Assembly (NCBI GenBank): GCA_937901745.1
Contig: CALGSZ010000022.1
Location: 62,001 to 126,000, forward strand
DNA: 64,000 nucleotides
Reading direction: 5' to 3'
Source of the DNA: an uncultured Chloroflexota bacterium
GTDB taxonomy: Bacteria > Chloroflexota > Chloroflexia > Thermomicrobiales > UBA6265
Positions 6,952 to 16,506 of the stretch are shown piece by piece. Below the pieces are notes generated by a model. That model did no database searches and was not told the origin of the DNA. It saw nothing but the letters and a program-made list of their open reading frames with translations. Numbering within the stretch: the stretch's first letter is position 1; every line of letters begins with the position of its first letter. The translations under genes and the position numbers were made by a program.

Positions 6952-8235
6952 TCAAAGCACCTCGCGCTCGCGCTGACGGCCGGTGTAGGTGATCAAGCGA
7001 GCGCCGCGCTGGTAGGTAAAGTACAGCCACGCCCATTGCAGCATCACGACGAGCCGGTTGCGGAAGCCAATCAGATAGGCGATGTGGATGAAGATCCAGG
7101 CAACCCAAGCGGGAAATCCACCCAGGTGGATGCCGCGGATGTCGGCGATGGCGCGGTTGCGGCCAATCGTCGCCATGTTGCCGTAATCGAAGTAGTGGAA
7201 CGGCTGCGTGGGCTCGCCCGCGATGCGCCGGCAGACGTTGGCGGCCGCCTGCTTGCCCTGCTGAATCGCGACCTGCGCCACGCCGGGATACGGCTTGCCG
7301 TCCGGTCCGGCGAGCGTCGCCATGTCGCCGATCACAAAGACCTCAGGATGCCCCGGCAGGCTCAGGTCCTGCTCGACCGGTACGCGGCCAGCGCGATCCA
7401 ATTGCACGCCGAGCATCTTACCGAGCGGCGAAGCGTTCACTCCCGCCGCCCAAAGGATGGTGCGCGCCGGGATGCGCTCGTCCCCGAGCAGCACGCCGCG
7501 CTCATCGACGCCGGTCACCATCGCGCCGGTGCGCACGCGCACGCCGAGCCGGTTGAGGTCTCGCATCGCTCGCCGGGCCAAGCTGGCCGGGAACATCGGC
7601 AGGATGCGGGGACCGGCTTCCAGGAGATAGATCTTGGCCCAGGTCGGGTCAATATGGTCGAAATCCCGAGCGAGGGTGTAGCGCGAGATCTCGCCGAGCG
7701 CGCCGGCAAGCTCGACGCCGGTGGGTCCGCCGCCGACGACGACAAACGTCATCAGGTAGTCGCGCTCTGCCTCGCTCGTCGCGCGCTCGGCCTCCTCGAA
7801 CGCGAGCAGGATGCGACGGCGTATCTCGAGCGCGTCTTCCAGGCTCTTGAGGCCAGGAGCGCATTCCTCCCACTCGTCATGGCCGAAGTAGGAGTGACGC
7901 GCACCGGCGGCGAGGATGAGGTAGTCGTAATGCAGGCTTTGCTCGCCGTTCCCGGTCAGCTTGATCTCCCGCCGCTCCAGATCGATGCCGGTCACCTCGG
8001 CGAGCAGCACCCGGACGTTGTCTTGCCTGCGCAAGATGCCGCGGACCGGCGAAGCGATATCAGCGGGCGAGAGCGAGGCCGTGGCTACCTGGTACAGGAG
8101 CGGCTGGAAGAGATGATGGTTACGCCGGTCGACGACAGTAACCTGAACCGGCGCCTTCTTGAGCGCTCGGGCGGCGTTCAGCCCGCCAAACCCAGCGCCG
8201 ACGATCACGACATGCGGCAATCTCTCGCTCGTCAT
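6952..8235 (-). CDS. ndh: Type II NADH dehydrogenase (NDH-2)
   Basis: A 427-aa FAD-dependent NADH:quinone oxidoreductase. It feeds electrons from NADH to the quinone pool without pumping protons, at the inner face of the membrane. The N-terminal FAD site is VVIVGAGFGGL (residues 9-19), the NADH site is FVVVGGGPTGVELAGAL (about 163-179), and the second FAD contact is FVIGDMATL. The C-terminal hydrophobic and amphipathic stretch (AWIFIHIAYLIGF) matches the membrane anchor of the family. GGAAGGAG precedes the ATG. It converges with the S41 gene, with 45 bp between the stops. Confidence 0.95.
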   Translation of the reverse strand: MTSERLPHVVIVGAGFGGLNAARALKKAPVQVTVVDRRNHHLFQPLLYQVATASLSPADIASPVRGILRRQDNVRVLLAEVTGIDLERREIKLTGNGEQSLHYDYLILAAGARHSYFGHDEWEECAPGLKSLEDALEIRRRILLAFEEAERATSEAERDYLMTFVVVGGGPTGVELAGALGEISRYTLARDFDHIDPTWAKIYLLEAGPRILPMFPASLARRAMRDLNRLGVRVRTGAMVTGVDERGVLLGDERIPARTILWAAGVNASPLGKMLGVQLDRAGRVPVEQDLSLPGHPEVFVIGDMATLAGPDGKPYPGVAQVAIQQGKQAAANVCRRIAGEPTQPFHYFDYGNMATIGRNRAIADIRGIHLGGFPAWVAWIFIHIAYLIGFRNRLVVMLQWAWLYFTYQRGARLITYTGRQREREVL

Positions 8236-8405
8236 GCCCGCTCCTTCCGCTTCGGGCCCTTCGTGCCCACTCCAGGCTCTTCCCGGAGCAGATGGAGCCT
8301 AACAACGGCAGACGCGGCTTTCAATGTGCCGCCTGAATAATGCGGCGAGAATGCGGGAACGCCGGCAGCCACAAAGCCAGCGTCCCCGCTCGCGCCGGTG
8401 AGAGA

Positions 8406-9809
8406 TCAGGCGTAGGAGCTTACCGGGACGATCAGCGGTGCGCCGGAGGGGTTGAGGAGCGTTTGGTGGAGCCCATCGCCCATCTCCTGGATGACCGGGT
8501 CGAGCCGATCCCGCACCTTCTTGGTGGGGAGCGTCTTGGTGTCGGGCGAGGCCGGCACGGCCACCACATGGAGGACGAAGCTGATCGGATAGGAGAGATC
8601 GAGCACGAGGCGATGGAGCACATAACCGCAGAGCGTGCCGAGCTGGCTTGGGAGCTTGTAGGTGTACCGTCGCTCGGTCTTCGACGTCTGAACCTTCGAG
8701 AGCGAGATCCCCGGCAAGCCAGCGCGTAGCCGGGCCGAGGTCTCCGCGACGTACCGCTCCGCCTCGTCCGCTGAGTCGAAGAAGCTAGTTTGGCCGGAGT
8801 AGTAGAGCCCGTGCGTGTTGAAGAGGGGCGTTGACTCGACGAGCGGTCCTTCCACCTGGCTCTGGTACTGGACGCCAGCCGCTAACTGACGCCGCTGCTG
8901 AATCGTATCGGCCGTGTCGGTCGAGAAGGGCACCGGCTGCCCGCCGAGCATGACGGGCCAGGAGAAGAACGGCGCGCTCGCCCCCACGGAACCGAAGCCG
9001 AAGCCGGGCAGCCATTGCCGGAAGTAGTGCGACTTGAGGCTGCCTTCGTCGTCGTGCCGCCGCTTGATCTTCTTCGCCTCGGCTTCGACGAGCTTGACGC
9101 ACTCATCCTCCGTTGGCGTTTGGCCATTGAAGTCGGCAATCGCCACCGTGATGAGGTCGGAGCCGGCGCGGGAGGCGACGACGATCGCGGCGAAGATGTC
9201 GGCAGCGACGGTCGCCAAGATCGAGCGCTCGCCGCTGACCGCGATGATCTCCACGAGGTCGAGGTTCTTGACCCGCGCCTTCTTCGCCCGCCCCTTGCCA
9301 TCGGCGCTGATCAGGGCCGAGGTCAGGCTGGACCAGGCAATATCGGCATCGCTCCCGGAGGGGAATCCGTGATGGACGCAGACCTGAACGGCGCGGCCCG
9401 GACGCGATCCGCCTCCCGCGCCGGAGAGGGTCGATGCGTAGCCGAACGCGAAGCCGCCGACCGCGCTGGCGACCTCCGCGGACCACCCAGGCGTGTCACC
9501 CGGATAGAAGAAGACGGCCGGCGGCCCGGCCAGTGAGAAGTCGAGGCTGAAGTCGTGGAGACCGGCGTCGCCGGGGAGCAGCACGCGGCCGGCCGGATTC
9601 CCGAGCGAGGCGGGCGCGGCCTGCGCAGCCGGGTGGGCAGCGACGCTGGAGACACGCGGGAAATGGCGGGCAGCGAGCCCGGCGAGCGTCAGGCCGCCAA
9701 GGCCTTTGAGAAGCTGGCGACGGTTGACGAGCCGATTGATCTCGATCGGCGAGCGTGGCGCGCCATCGAGCGTCGGGCGGGCGAGCGCATAGAATCGCGG
9801 ACCGTCCAT
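8406..9809 (-). CDS. Tat-exported protein of unknown function
   Basis: A 467-aa protein with a clear Tat signal: NRRQLLKGLGGLTLAGLAA near residues 28-46, with a long n-region as usual for Tat substrates. The mature part has no motif I recognise. Residues about 150-245 and 345-440 may be two copies of one alpha/beta domain, each containing a segment ending in a hydrophobic strand (SDLITVAIADF and ISFVLHVVAVP), but the similarity is weak. Tat export suggests folding or cofactor loading before export. GGAGG lies 5-6 nt before the ATG. It is preceded by a leader with two perfect hairpins and followed by a GC hairpin at about 8353-8389. Confidence 0.75.
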   Translation of the reverse strand: MDGPRFYALARPTLDGAPRSPIEINRLVNRRQLLKGLGGLTLAGLAARHFPRVSSVAAHPAAQAAPASLGNPAGRVLLPGDAGLHDFSLDFSLAGPPAVFFYPGDTPGWSAEVASAVGGFAFGYASTLSGAGGGSRPGRAVQVCVHHGFPSGSDADIAWSSLTSALISADGKGRAKKARVKNLDLVEIIAVSGERSILATVAADIFAAIVVASRAGSDLITVAIADFNGQTPTEDECVKLVEAEAKKIKRRHDDEGSLKSHYFRQWLPGFGFGSVGASAPFFSWPVMLGGQPVPFSTDTADTIQQRRQLAAGVQYQSQVEGPLVESTPLFNTHGLYYSGQTSFFDSADEAERYVAETSARLRAGLPGISLSKVQTSKTERRYTYKLPSQLGTLCGYVLHRLVLDLSYPISFVLHVVAVPASPDTKTLPTKKVRDRLDPVIQEMGDGLHQTLLNPSGAPLIVPVSSYA

Positions 9810-10151
9810 GACATTCCTCCAAGCACTCCAGGCTGGCAGGAGCCACCGGGTTCAGTGGCCTGCTCTCTCTCCGACGAAAGCCTCCTTTCGTCCGCAACCG
9901 GCGGCGGAATCGCCGCCGGGAGAGACGGCGCCAGAGCTCGCGAGCTTGGTACTTCTGGCAACGCGCGGGGATTAGGAACGGTTTCTCAGTCGCCGGGGAC
10001 ACGCTTGGGAAGGTGAAGCCGAGGCCACCTATCGTGCGGCAGCAGCGCCCGCCTAGGTCAAGGGAACAGCCCGTGTGTTCCGCGTGAAATGCGGGACCTT
10101 GTTGGGGGAATTTGGATGGCCCGGCAGGGGCGACTCGGGCCTGACTGCCAG
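9810..10151 (-). other. Non-coding leader with two perfect hairpins
   Basis: This 342-bp gap is upstream of the Tat-exported protein on the minus strand. It holds two perfect stems: 9898-9906/9911-9919 (9 bp, 4-nt loop) and 9873-9880/9885-9892 (8 bp, loop GAGG on the minus strand). I see no gene. The stems could form a structured 5' leader or terminate the upstream DUF503 transcript. No known riboswitch signature was found. Confidence 0.45.
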
Positions 10152-10445
10152 CTATCCCCAGGGGATCAGCTCGGTCTCGATCTCCCCGAGCACGCCCATC
10201 TCGACATTGCGCTCGATGAAATCAATGACCTTCTGCAGCATCTCGTCGGCGTGCGGCTTGCTGTTGCTGACGCAGACGACGCCGAAGGTCGCCACGCGCA
10301 TGTCGTCCAGCGCCTCGACTTCGGCGATGCCGACGTTGAACTGGTTCTGAACGCGCTGCTTGAGGGAACGAACGGTCTGGCGCTTGTCCTTGAGGGAGAA
10401 GCTGCCGTCCAGATAGAGCGTGATGCGAGCGACACCGACAGTCAT
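10152..10445 (-). CDS. DUF503 (YlxP-like) protein
   Basis: A 97-aa complete member of DUF503, a small alpha/beta protein often encoded near translation genes such as rbfA and infB in Firmicutes; its biochemical role is unknown. The typical start VGVARITLYLDGSFSLKDKR and the middle VGIAEVEALDDMRVATFG are both present. The start ATG overlaps the stop of the preceding gene (ATGA), so the two are translationally coupled. Confidence 0.88.
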   Translation of the reverse strand: MTVGVARITLYLDGSFSLKDKRQTVRSLKQRVQNQFNVGIAEVEALDDMRVATFGVVCVSNSKPHADEMLQKVIDFIERNVEMGVLGEIETELIPWG

Positions 10446-10948
10446 GATCTCGGTCCGTCAGCGAGCGCGGTAGCGCGGCTGACTTCGATGTGCGTCTCAT
10501 CCCCACGCCGCGACCAGGACCAGCGTAGCGATCGCTCCGCCGCGATCGGCGCGGGGATATCGTTGATGCAGGCAGCCACTTTCGGATCGACGCCGAACAG
10601 CGAGCAAAGCTCTGGATCGGGGAAATTTCGCACGGTCGCTTCCGCACGGTCCGGTTGGAGGCTGCTCGAGACGACCGTCGCCCCAAGGGAGCGGAGGTTC
10701 GTGAGCATCGCGTCGAGGAACTCACCCGCCTCCCAGGGCTCGGGGTCGTCCCAGCTCACGCTCAACGACCGCCCGACAGATTCGGCCCATTCCTCAGGCG
10801 AGATTCCCCGCTTGGAGAGGAACGCCAACGTCGCGATCGCGAGCGCTTGAGCGTTGGCCTGCGCCTGCTCCAGCAGCTCTTCAGGGGTGTCATCCGACCA
10901 GGACCGCTCGTCACCAGCCGGGTTAGGAGTCACGTTCTGCTCTGCCAT
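10442..10948 (-). CDS. Conserved hypothetical, coupled to DUF503
   Basis: A 168-aa acidic soluble protein that I cannot assign. The N-terminal half is helical (ELLEQAQANAQALAIATLAFL) and the C-terminal half looks like a mixed alpha/beta domain with AACINDIPAPIAAERSLRWSW. It has no signal peptide. The start could be GTG 10951 or ATG 10948; neither has a strong ribosome site, and I use the ATG. It overlaps the DUF503 gene by 4 nt and lies 54 nt after folC, so it is probably in the same transcript. Confidence 0.65.
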   Translation of the reverse strand: MAEQNVTPNPAGDERSWSDDTPEELLEQAQANAQALAIATLAFLSKRGISPEEWAESVGRSLSVSWDDPEPWEAGEFLDAMLTNLRSLGATVVSSSLQPDRAEATVRNFPDPELCSLFGVDPKVAACINDIPAPIAAERSLRWSWSRRGDETHIEVSRATALADGPRS

Positions 10949-11002
10949 CACTGACCATTGTAGGGTGTGGCGAGGGATAAACGGTAGTCAGGCACAAGGC
11001 GA

Positions 11003-12379
11003 TCAGTCCGGATTACTCCCCGGCCACGGCGTGCGCTGAAGGACGATTTCATCGTCCGGATACCAGCGGGAGCGGACATTGCCGACGAGGTAGAGCGACC
11101 CGGTGACGAGGACCGCATCGCCTCGCATGGCGTCCGCTTGCAACAGCGCGGCGGCGATCGCCTCTCCCGGATCGTCGCGGACGACGATCTCGCCGCTGAA
11201 TCCGGCTCGGCGCGCCGCGTCGGCCAGGACGCGAGGATCAAGGGACGGCTTCGCCAGCACTTGCGGCCGGGTCAGGACGAGGGCATCGGCGCACGGCAGC
11301 AGTGCCTGCACGACCCCGTCTTGATCCTTGCTCTCGAGCAGGCCCAGGACGAGGATCAGCCGGCCGCCCGGGGGACGCGGCACAGCCGGTGGAATCGCCG
11401 CTGCCAACGCGGCTGCCTTCTGCGGGTTGTGCGCGCCGTCGAGAACGACGCGCGGGGCCAATTGGACCGTCTCGAGACGTCCTGGCAACCGCGCGGCGGC
11501 CAAGCCGGCCGCGATCGCATCCTCACCGATCTTCCAACCGTTCCGCTCCAGCGCGCGGATGGCCGCAATCGCTGTGGCGGCGTTGACCTGCTGGAACGGT
11601 CCCGCCAGTGCGGGCAGACCGGGCGCTCCATCCGGCGCGACGTGGATGACTTTGCTGCCGGTCAGGCGTGCCTCAGCAAGGATCGGGGCAAGCGCATCCG
11701 GGTCGGTCTCCGCCGTTACGACCGGTGCTCCCGGCTTGATGATCCCGGCTTTGTGCCAGGCGATCTCGCCGATCGTCGGACCGAGCGTCTCGGTGTGGTC
11801 GAACCCGACCGTCGTGATAACGCTGACGGCCGGCTGGAGGATGTTCGTTAGGTCGAAACGGCCTCCCGCGCCAACCTCGATTACCGCGAGGTCTACCCGC
11901 TCGGCCGCGAAGTAGGTCGCGACCAGGGCAAACCAGATTTCGCCGTACGTCAAGCGCTCGCCGGTTCGCTCATGCCAGGCGTCCGCCGCGGACAGCACCT
12001 CGTCCACCAGGTCGGCGAAGCAGTCGCCGCTGATTAGTCGGCCATCAATCTGGAGTTTTTCCGTCGCGACTTGGAGATACGGCGAGAGGTGCAGCCCGGT
12101 GCGATAGCCGGCGGCGGTCAGGATGGCCGCGATCGCGGTCGCGGTCGAGCCTTTTCCTGACGTGCCGCCAACGTGCACGACCGGGAAGCGCCGGTGCGGC
12201 TCGCCTCGCTCGGCCAGGAAAGCGCGCAGCCGGCGCATCCGTTGCTCGGCGCGCTCTCGCACCTCCTCGAGCGTCGCGCTGCGCTGGTAGGCGGGGTCGA
12301 TCAGCGCGTTCGTCCGCGCGACGGCCTCGTGATACCGAGCGAGCGCACGCGCCGCCTGAGCGTCAGCCGCGCCGGTCAC
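11003..12379 (-). CDS. folC: Folylpolyglutamate/dihydrofolate synthase
   Basis: A 458-aa Mur-ligase-family enzyme that adds glutamate to dihydropteroate and to folates using ATP. The P-loop is VVHVGGTSGKGSTATAIA (about residues 67-84). Also visible are the folate-binding-type loop GLHLSPYLQ, the VIEVGAGGRFDLTN and TTVGFDHTETLG signatures, and VVLDGAHNPQKAAAL for the C-terminal domain. The length is normal. It starts with GTG 45 nt downstream of the helicase gene, suggesting co-transcription. Confidence 0.95.
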   Translation of the reverse strand: MTGAADAQAARALARYHEAVARTNALIDPAYQRSATLEEVRERAEQRMRRLRAFLAERGEPHRRFPVVHVGGTSGKGSTATAIAAILTAAGYRTGLHLSPYLQVATEKLQIDGRLISGDCFADLVDEVLSAADAWHERTGERLTYGEIWFALVATYFAAERVDLAVIEVGAGGRFDLTNILQPAVSVITTVGFDHTETLGPTIGEIAWHKAGIIKPGAPVVTAETDPDALAPILAEARLTGSKVIHVAPDGAPGLPALAGPFQQVNAATAIAAIRALERNGWKIGEDAIAAGLAAARLPGRLETVQLAPRVVLDGAHNPQKAAALAAAIPPAVPRPPGGRLILVLGLLESKDQDGVVQALLPCADALVLTRPQVLAKPSLDPRVLADAARRAGFSGEIVVRDDPGEAIAAALLQADAMRGDAVLVTGSLYLVGNVRSRWYPDDEIVLQRTPWPGSNPD

Positions 12380-12424
12380 GACGATCGCTCCCCTACCCTG
12401 CTGCCCGCTCTCACCCAGCGGTGG

Positions 12425-14599
12425 CTACCACTCGCGCCGCCCGCCGCCTCCGCGCTCAGGGCGGCGCGGCCGATCCTCGCGGCGCCCGCCGAATCGGTCC
12501 GGTCCTTCCCGGTCGAACCGGCGAGGGCGCTCGCGGTCCCAGTCGCGGTAGCCGCGCGGGCCGCGGTCCGAATCGCGATCGAACCGATCCGCTCTGCCGA
12601 AGCGATCCGCCCGCCGTGGCCCATAACCGCCATCGTCGCGCCGGCCGTAGCCGCGATCGCGGTACCCGCCGCGATCATCGCGGCCGCCTCGCCCGGCGCC
12701 GGGCTGAGCGATCTCGACGTTTACGTAGCGGCCGCGCACGCCACTCAGCTTTAGGGCTTCGATGATGCGCTCGGCATGCTCCGAGGGAACGTCGACGAAC
12801 GAGTAGGTATCGAAGATGTCGATCGCTCCAATCGAGCGACCGGGGATGCCCGCCTCGCCAGCGATCGCACCGACGATGTCCTGCGGCCGGACGCCGAGAT
12901 TGCGGCCGACGTTGAGGAACAGCCGCGTCATCCCGGCTTCCGTGCGCGATGAGACGGCGGTGGTCAGCGCGGCCAGATCGTCCTCCAGCTGCTCGGTGGG
13001 AGCGCCACGCCCCGTCTCGTCGGCGTACAGCTTGAGAACCGCCGCGGCGACCTCGGCGATGTCATACTCCTCGGCCAGATCGCCGATCGTCTCCAGGTAC
13101 TGCTGGTAGGCGTCGCTCTGCTTGAGGACCTCGACGATCTGCTGCTTGAGCGCCTCACGGCGACGCTCGGCGACGTCGGCCATGGTCGGCAGCCGGCGCG
13201 GCTCGATGCGTGCGCGGGTGATCCGCTCGATCTGCCGCAGCCAGCGCACCTCGCGGGGCGTGACAAGGGTGATCGCCTCGCCGTGTCGCCCGGCCCGGCC
13301 CGTGCGGCCGATCCGGTGGACATACGCCTCGGCACTCTCCGGGATGTCGTAATTGATGACGTGCGTGACCTCCGGGATGTCGAGGCCGCGCGCCGCCACG
13401 TCAGTCGCGATCAGGATGTTTGCCTGTCCGCTGCGGAAGCGGCGCATCACGCGGTCGCGCTGCGCCTGCGACAGATCGCCATGCAGCGTCTCGACCTCGA
13501 ACCCTCTCGCCAGTAGTGCCTCGCCAAGCTCATCGACGCCGACCTTTGTCCGGCAGAAGATCATCGCCATCTCTGGCGTCTCGGCGTCAAGGATGCGGGT
13601 TAGCGCATCGACCTTCCGCGCGCGCGGCACCTCGTAATAGCTCTGCCGCGTCTCCGGTACCGTCATCTGCTTGCCGGGAACGGTGATCCGCTCCGGATCG
13701 CGCAGGTACTTGTGCGCCAGCTCGATGATCCGCGGCGGCATTGTCGCGGAGAAGAGCGCCGTCTGCCGCTCGACCGGGGCGTTCTCGAGGATCCATTCGA
13801 TGTCCTCGATGAATCCCATGTCGAGCATTTCATCCGCCTCATCGAGCACGAAGAAGCGGATGTGGTCGAGCTTGAGCGTTTCACGCCGCATGTGGTCCAT
13901 CACGCGGCCCGGCGTGCCGACGACGATGTGTACGCCGCGCTGCAGGCCGCGGAACTGGCGCTCATAGGGTTGGCCACCGTAGATCGGCAGCGTCTCGACT
14001 TCCTTGTGCCGCCCGTACTTGTGGAGCGCCTCGGCGACCTGAATCGCCAGCTCCCGGGTCGGGCAGAGGATGATTGCCTGGACGTGCCGATCCTTCGGAT
14101 CAATTGCCTCGATAATGGGCAACCCGAACGCGGCCGTCTTGCCGGAGCCGGTCTGAGCCTGGGCGATGACGTCCCGGCCCGCAAGCAGAACCGGAATCGT
14201 CAACGCCTGGATCGGCGTCGGCTCTTCATAGCCGACGGCGCTGATGCTCTTGAGGAGCGGGCCGCTCAGACCAAGATCCTCGAACGAGGGCGTCCCGTCC
14301 AGCTCTTCTCCGGCTGGAACGACAGCGGCGACCGGACGCGTCGACGGCGCGGGGCGGGATGGCGCCGTGGTGCGCTGCTCGCCGCCGTTGCGCGAGACAG
14401 CGTCCACTTCGTCGGTTCCGGTATCGACAGTGGCACGCGCTGTTCGCGCGGCCGCCCGAGTGCGGCGCGGCTTGGTGGCGCCGTCGCTCTTCTCGCGAAT
14501 TGCCTCGGGCTCAATTTCCGGCTGGGTTTCGACCAACTCGGGCTCGGTCAAATCGGACTGGTCGTCCCATGCGACCATGGGCTCGTCATTTCGTTCCAT
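12425..14599 (-). CDS. deaD: DEAD-box RNA helicase, CsdA/DeaD type
   Basis: A 724-aa ATP-dependent RNA helicase. After an acidic, low-complexity N-terminal extension of about 120 residues come the Q motif (PTPIQALTIP), motif I (AQTGSGKT), DEAD (VLDEADEMLDMG), SAT and the motif VI box HRIGRTGRAG. These are followed by a DbpA-like RNA-binding domain (about 560-645) and an Arg/Gly/Asp-rich tail. This layout matches cold-shock/ribosome-assembly helicases. The upstream non-coding region is long (about 500 bp), consistent with the leader-controlled expression known for deaD/csdA genes, but the leader itself is not proven. Confidence 0.94.
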   Translation of the reverse strand: MERNDEPMVAWDDQSDLTEPELVETQPEIEPEAIREKSDGATKPRRTRAAARTARATVDTGTDEVDAVSRNGGEQRTTAPSRPAPSTRPVAAVVPAGEELDGTPSFEDLGLSGPLLKSISAVGYEEPTPIQALTIPVLLAGRDVIAQAQTGSGKTAAFGLPIIEAIDPKDRHVQAIILCPTRELAIQVAEALHKYGRHKEVETLPIYGGQPYERQFRGLQRGVHIVVGTPGRVMDHMRRETLKLDHIRFFVLDEADEMLDMGFIEDIEWILENAPVERQTALFSATMPPRIIELAHKYLRDPERITVPGKQMTVPETRQSYYEVPRARKVDALTRILDAETPEMAMIFCRTKVGVDELGEALLARGFEVETLHGDLSQAQRDRVMRRFRSGQANILIATDVAARGLDIPEVTHVINYDIPESAEAYVHRIGRTGRAGRHGEAITLVTPREVRWLRQIERITRARIEPRRLPTMADVAERRREALKQQIVEVLKQSDAYQQYLETIGDLAEEYDIAEVAAAVLKLYADETGRGAPTEQLEDDLAALTTAVSSRTEAGMTRLFLNVGRNLGVRPQDIVGAIAGEAGIPGRSIGAIDIFDTYSFVDVPSEHAERIIEALKLSGVRGRYVNVEIAQPGAGRGGRDDRGGYRDRGYGRRDDGGYGPRRADRFGRADRFDRDSDRGPRGYRDWDRERPRRFDREGPDRFGGRREDRPRRPERGGGGRREW

Positions 14600-15118
14600 G
14601 TGGTGTGTCCTCGCTTCGCCTCTGTGACGCTAGCTGCATGCACCTAGCCGCGTCATCTGCACAGTCTCGGCTCCGGGCCTGTCGCCGTGCGAGCTGGCGT
14701 CGCGATGTCCACCCACCCCTGGATCGCTGACGACGCCCAGCCTCTTCTCCGTGACCCGCAGCTCCCTCACGGCCGCCTTTGCGGCCACCCACCCATACTC
14801 CGCAACTGTTATGCCTAAGAGTGTCTCATATGGGGATTCCGGGATGTCGATTTCCCGGCAGGAAAGCGGCATGCGGGGAAAGTATAGCATGGCGGGGCCG
14901 AGCCGGTCGCGGGAAGCGGGCGCTTCCGGGCCGGCTCTCATCTTTGCGAAGCGGCCCTGTGGCACACTGATCTATCGTGGGGCATCCCCGAGGGAAGGTT
15001 GGCTGACCACCCGCTCCCTCGCTGGCAGGGTGCTCCTCGTCGTGCCCTGCGTTACTCAGAAGATCGATCACTTGTCAGGGGCGCTGATGACGCAACGAGC
15101 GCGGGCGGGAGGGTAACC
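14600..15118. other. Divergent intergenic region with probable long helicase leader
   Basis: A 519-bp gap between two divergent genes with no convincing gene; the open frame at 14630-14965 lacks coding character. On the minus strand, TATACT (complement of 14884-14889) could be the -10 of the helicase, giving a leader of nearly 300 nt that contains the stem GGCCGC-aaag-GGCGGCC-type hairpin at 14771-14786. The promoter of the + strand phosphodiesterase must also lie here, but I cannot place it. Confidence 0.4.
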
Positions 15119-16390
15119 ATGCAGATCGGCGGCTTCCTGGAGACGCGCCGGGAAATCGAGCCAGGGGTTGGCCTCTACTTTCCTGACTACGAGCGGTACT
15201 CCTTCGCCGCCGTCATGCCGACGATGCTCCACCTGCTCACCGGCGTCCCCGCCTCTCCGCTCCTGCCGGCGGAGTGTTTCCCGGGCGGTCGCCTGCCCTC
15301 CGTGAGCAAGATCCTGCTCCTCTTCGTGGATTCTCATGGCTGGTCGCTCTGGGAGCGCTTCGGCCCGACACTCCCGGGGATGCGGCGCTTCTGGCACGAC
15401 GGCGTGGTCACGCCGCTCTCCGCCCTCTTTCCGTCCACGACCTCGGCATCCGTTACGACGGCCTATCTCGGCGTGCTCCCGGCGCAGCACGCGCTGATCG
15501 AGTGGATTCTGTACCTCGAGGAATACGATCTCACCATCGAGACACTGCAATTCTCGACCCTCGGCGGCAAGCCGGAGGATCTCGCCGGCCGCTACGATCC
15601 GGCGCTGCTGATCGCCGAGGGAGAGCCGTTGTTCCAGCGGTTCGCCGAGGCAGACGTTCCCTGCGCGCTATACATCCCCGCGCCGCTCGTGAAATCGTCG
15701 TACAACCGCCTCGTCTGTCCGCCGGAGGCGATGCGCCGCTATTGGACGATTTCCGAGGCCTTGGTCAACGTTGCTGCTGAGCTCGCGACCCAGCAACGGC
15801 TCTTCGCTTGCCTCTACTACGACGACATCGACGCCATGGCACACCACTACGGGCCAGGTAGCCCGCAGCATGTCGCGCAGATCCACGAGTTCTGGCACGC
15901 CTTCGACCACATCTTCGGCGGGGATCAATTGCCGCCGGACAGCCTCATTGCCGTCGTCGCCGACCACGGGCACACGCCGATCGATCGCGAGCGGACGCGA
16001 TATCTGAATCTAGAGCGACCGGAGCTCGCCTCGGCCCTGCGGCGGGATCGCGGCGGCCGGCCAATCCTGCCTTCCGGCTCGCCGCGCGATCTTTTCCTCC
16101 ACGTCGCGCCGGAGCACGTGGACTCGGTCACGGAGGATCTGACGCGGCTGCTGGCAGGCAGCGCGCTAGTTTGGACAGCGGAGGAGGCGCTGGACGCGGG
16201 GCTATTCGGTCCGGGGCCGTACAATCCGGTCTTCCGCCGCCGACTCGGCGACCTGCTGATCCTGCCCCGGCCGGACGAAACGGTCTGGTGGCAGGAGCCG
16301 GAACGCGGGTACACCGTCCGCTTCCTTGGGTTGCACGGTGGGCTCTCCGCGGAGGAGATGACGACCGCCTTCGCCGCGCTCACCAGCTAG
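15119..16390 (+). CDS. Alkaline phosphatase superfamily / type I phosphodiesterase-like enzyme
   Basis: A 423-aa protein of the alkaline phosphatase superfamily (nucleotide pyrophosphatase/phosphodiesterase branch). Metal and nucleophile positions are recognisable: LLLFVDSHGW (Asp), FPSTTSASVTT (Thr/Ser nucleophile region), YYDDIDAMAHHYGPGS (Asp and His), VVADHGHTPID (Asp-His) and LHGGLSAEEM (His). No signal peptide is seen, so it may act in the cytoplasm; substrate unknown. The ATG at 15119 has GGAGGG 6-8 nt upstream; an in-frame extension to 14999 lacks a ribosome site. A bidirectional hairpin follows the gene. Confidence 0.85.
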   Translation: MQIGGFLETRREIEPGVGLYFPDYERYSFAAVMPTMLHLLTGVPASPLLPAECFPGGRLPSVSKILLLFVDSHGWSLWERFGPTLPGMRRFWHDGVVTPLSALFPSTTSASVTTAYLGVLPAQHALIEWILYLEEYDLTIETLQFSTLGGKPEDLAGRYDPALLIAEGEPLFQRFAEADVPCALYIPAPLVKSSYNRLVCPPEAMRRYWTISEALVNVAAELATQQRLFACLYYDDIDAMAHHYGPGSPQHVAQIHEFWHAFDHIFGGDQLPPDSLIAVVADHGHTPIDRERTRYLNLERPELASALRRDRGGRPILPSGSPRDLFLHVAPEHVDSVTEDLTRLLAGSALVWTAEEALDAGLFGPGPYNPVFRRRLGDLLILPRPDETVWWQEPERGYTVRFLGLHGGLSAEEMTTAFAALTS

Positions 16391-16435
16391 GCTCTTGTCC
16401 GCCGCCTCACCTGATCCAGTCGCCAAAGATGACGC

Positions 16436-16476
16436 GCCCGCGCCGGCGGCCTAAAGACGGCCAAGTCCGCGCGGGC
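16436..16476. terminator. Bidirectional hairpin between convergent genes
   Basis: GCCCGCGC (16436-16443) pairs with GCGCGGGC (16469-16476), with an inner GGCC/GGCC pairing. It sits between the stops of the phosphodiesterase (+) and the SRPBCC gene (-), the expected place for a shared terminator; no clear T-run. Confidence 0.55.
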
Positions 16477-16506
16477 ACGCGTTGCAAATCAGACGGTGAA
16501 TGCCGC

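Noticed and set aside
9810..9892. GCCACTG and CCTGCC-like sequence on the minus strand, reminiscent of a cobalamin riboswitch
   Set aside because: The required conserved blocks (the long B12 box, CCCGCAACUG and GGGAAGC) are missing and the spacing is too short.
14630..14965. Minus-strand open frame upstream of the helicase
   Set aside because: Composition and frame look like a shadow; it overlaps promoter and leader sequence.
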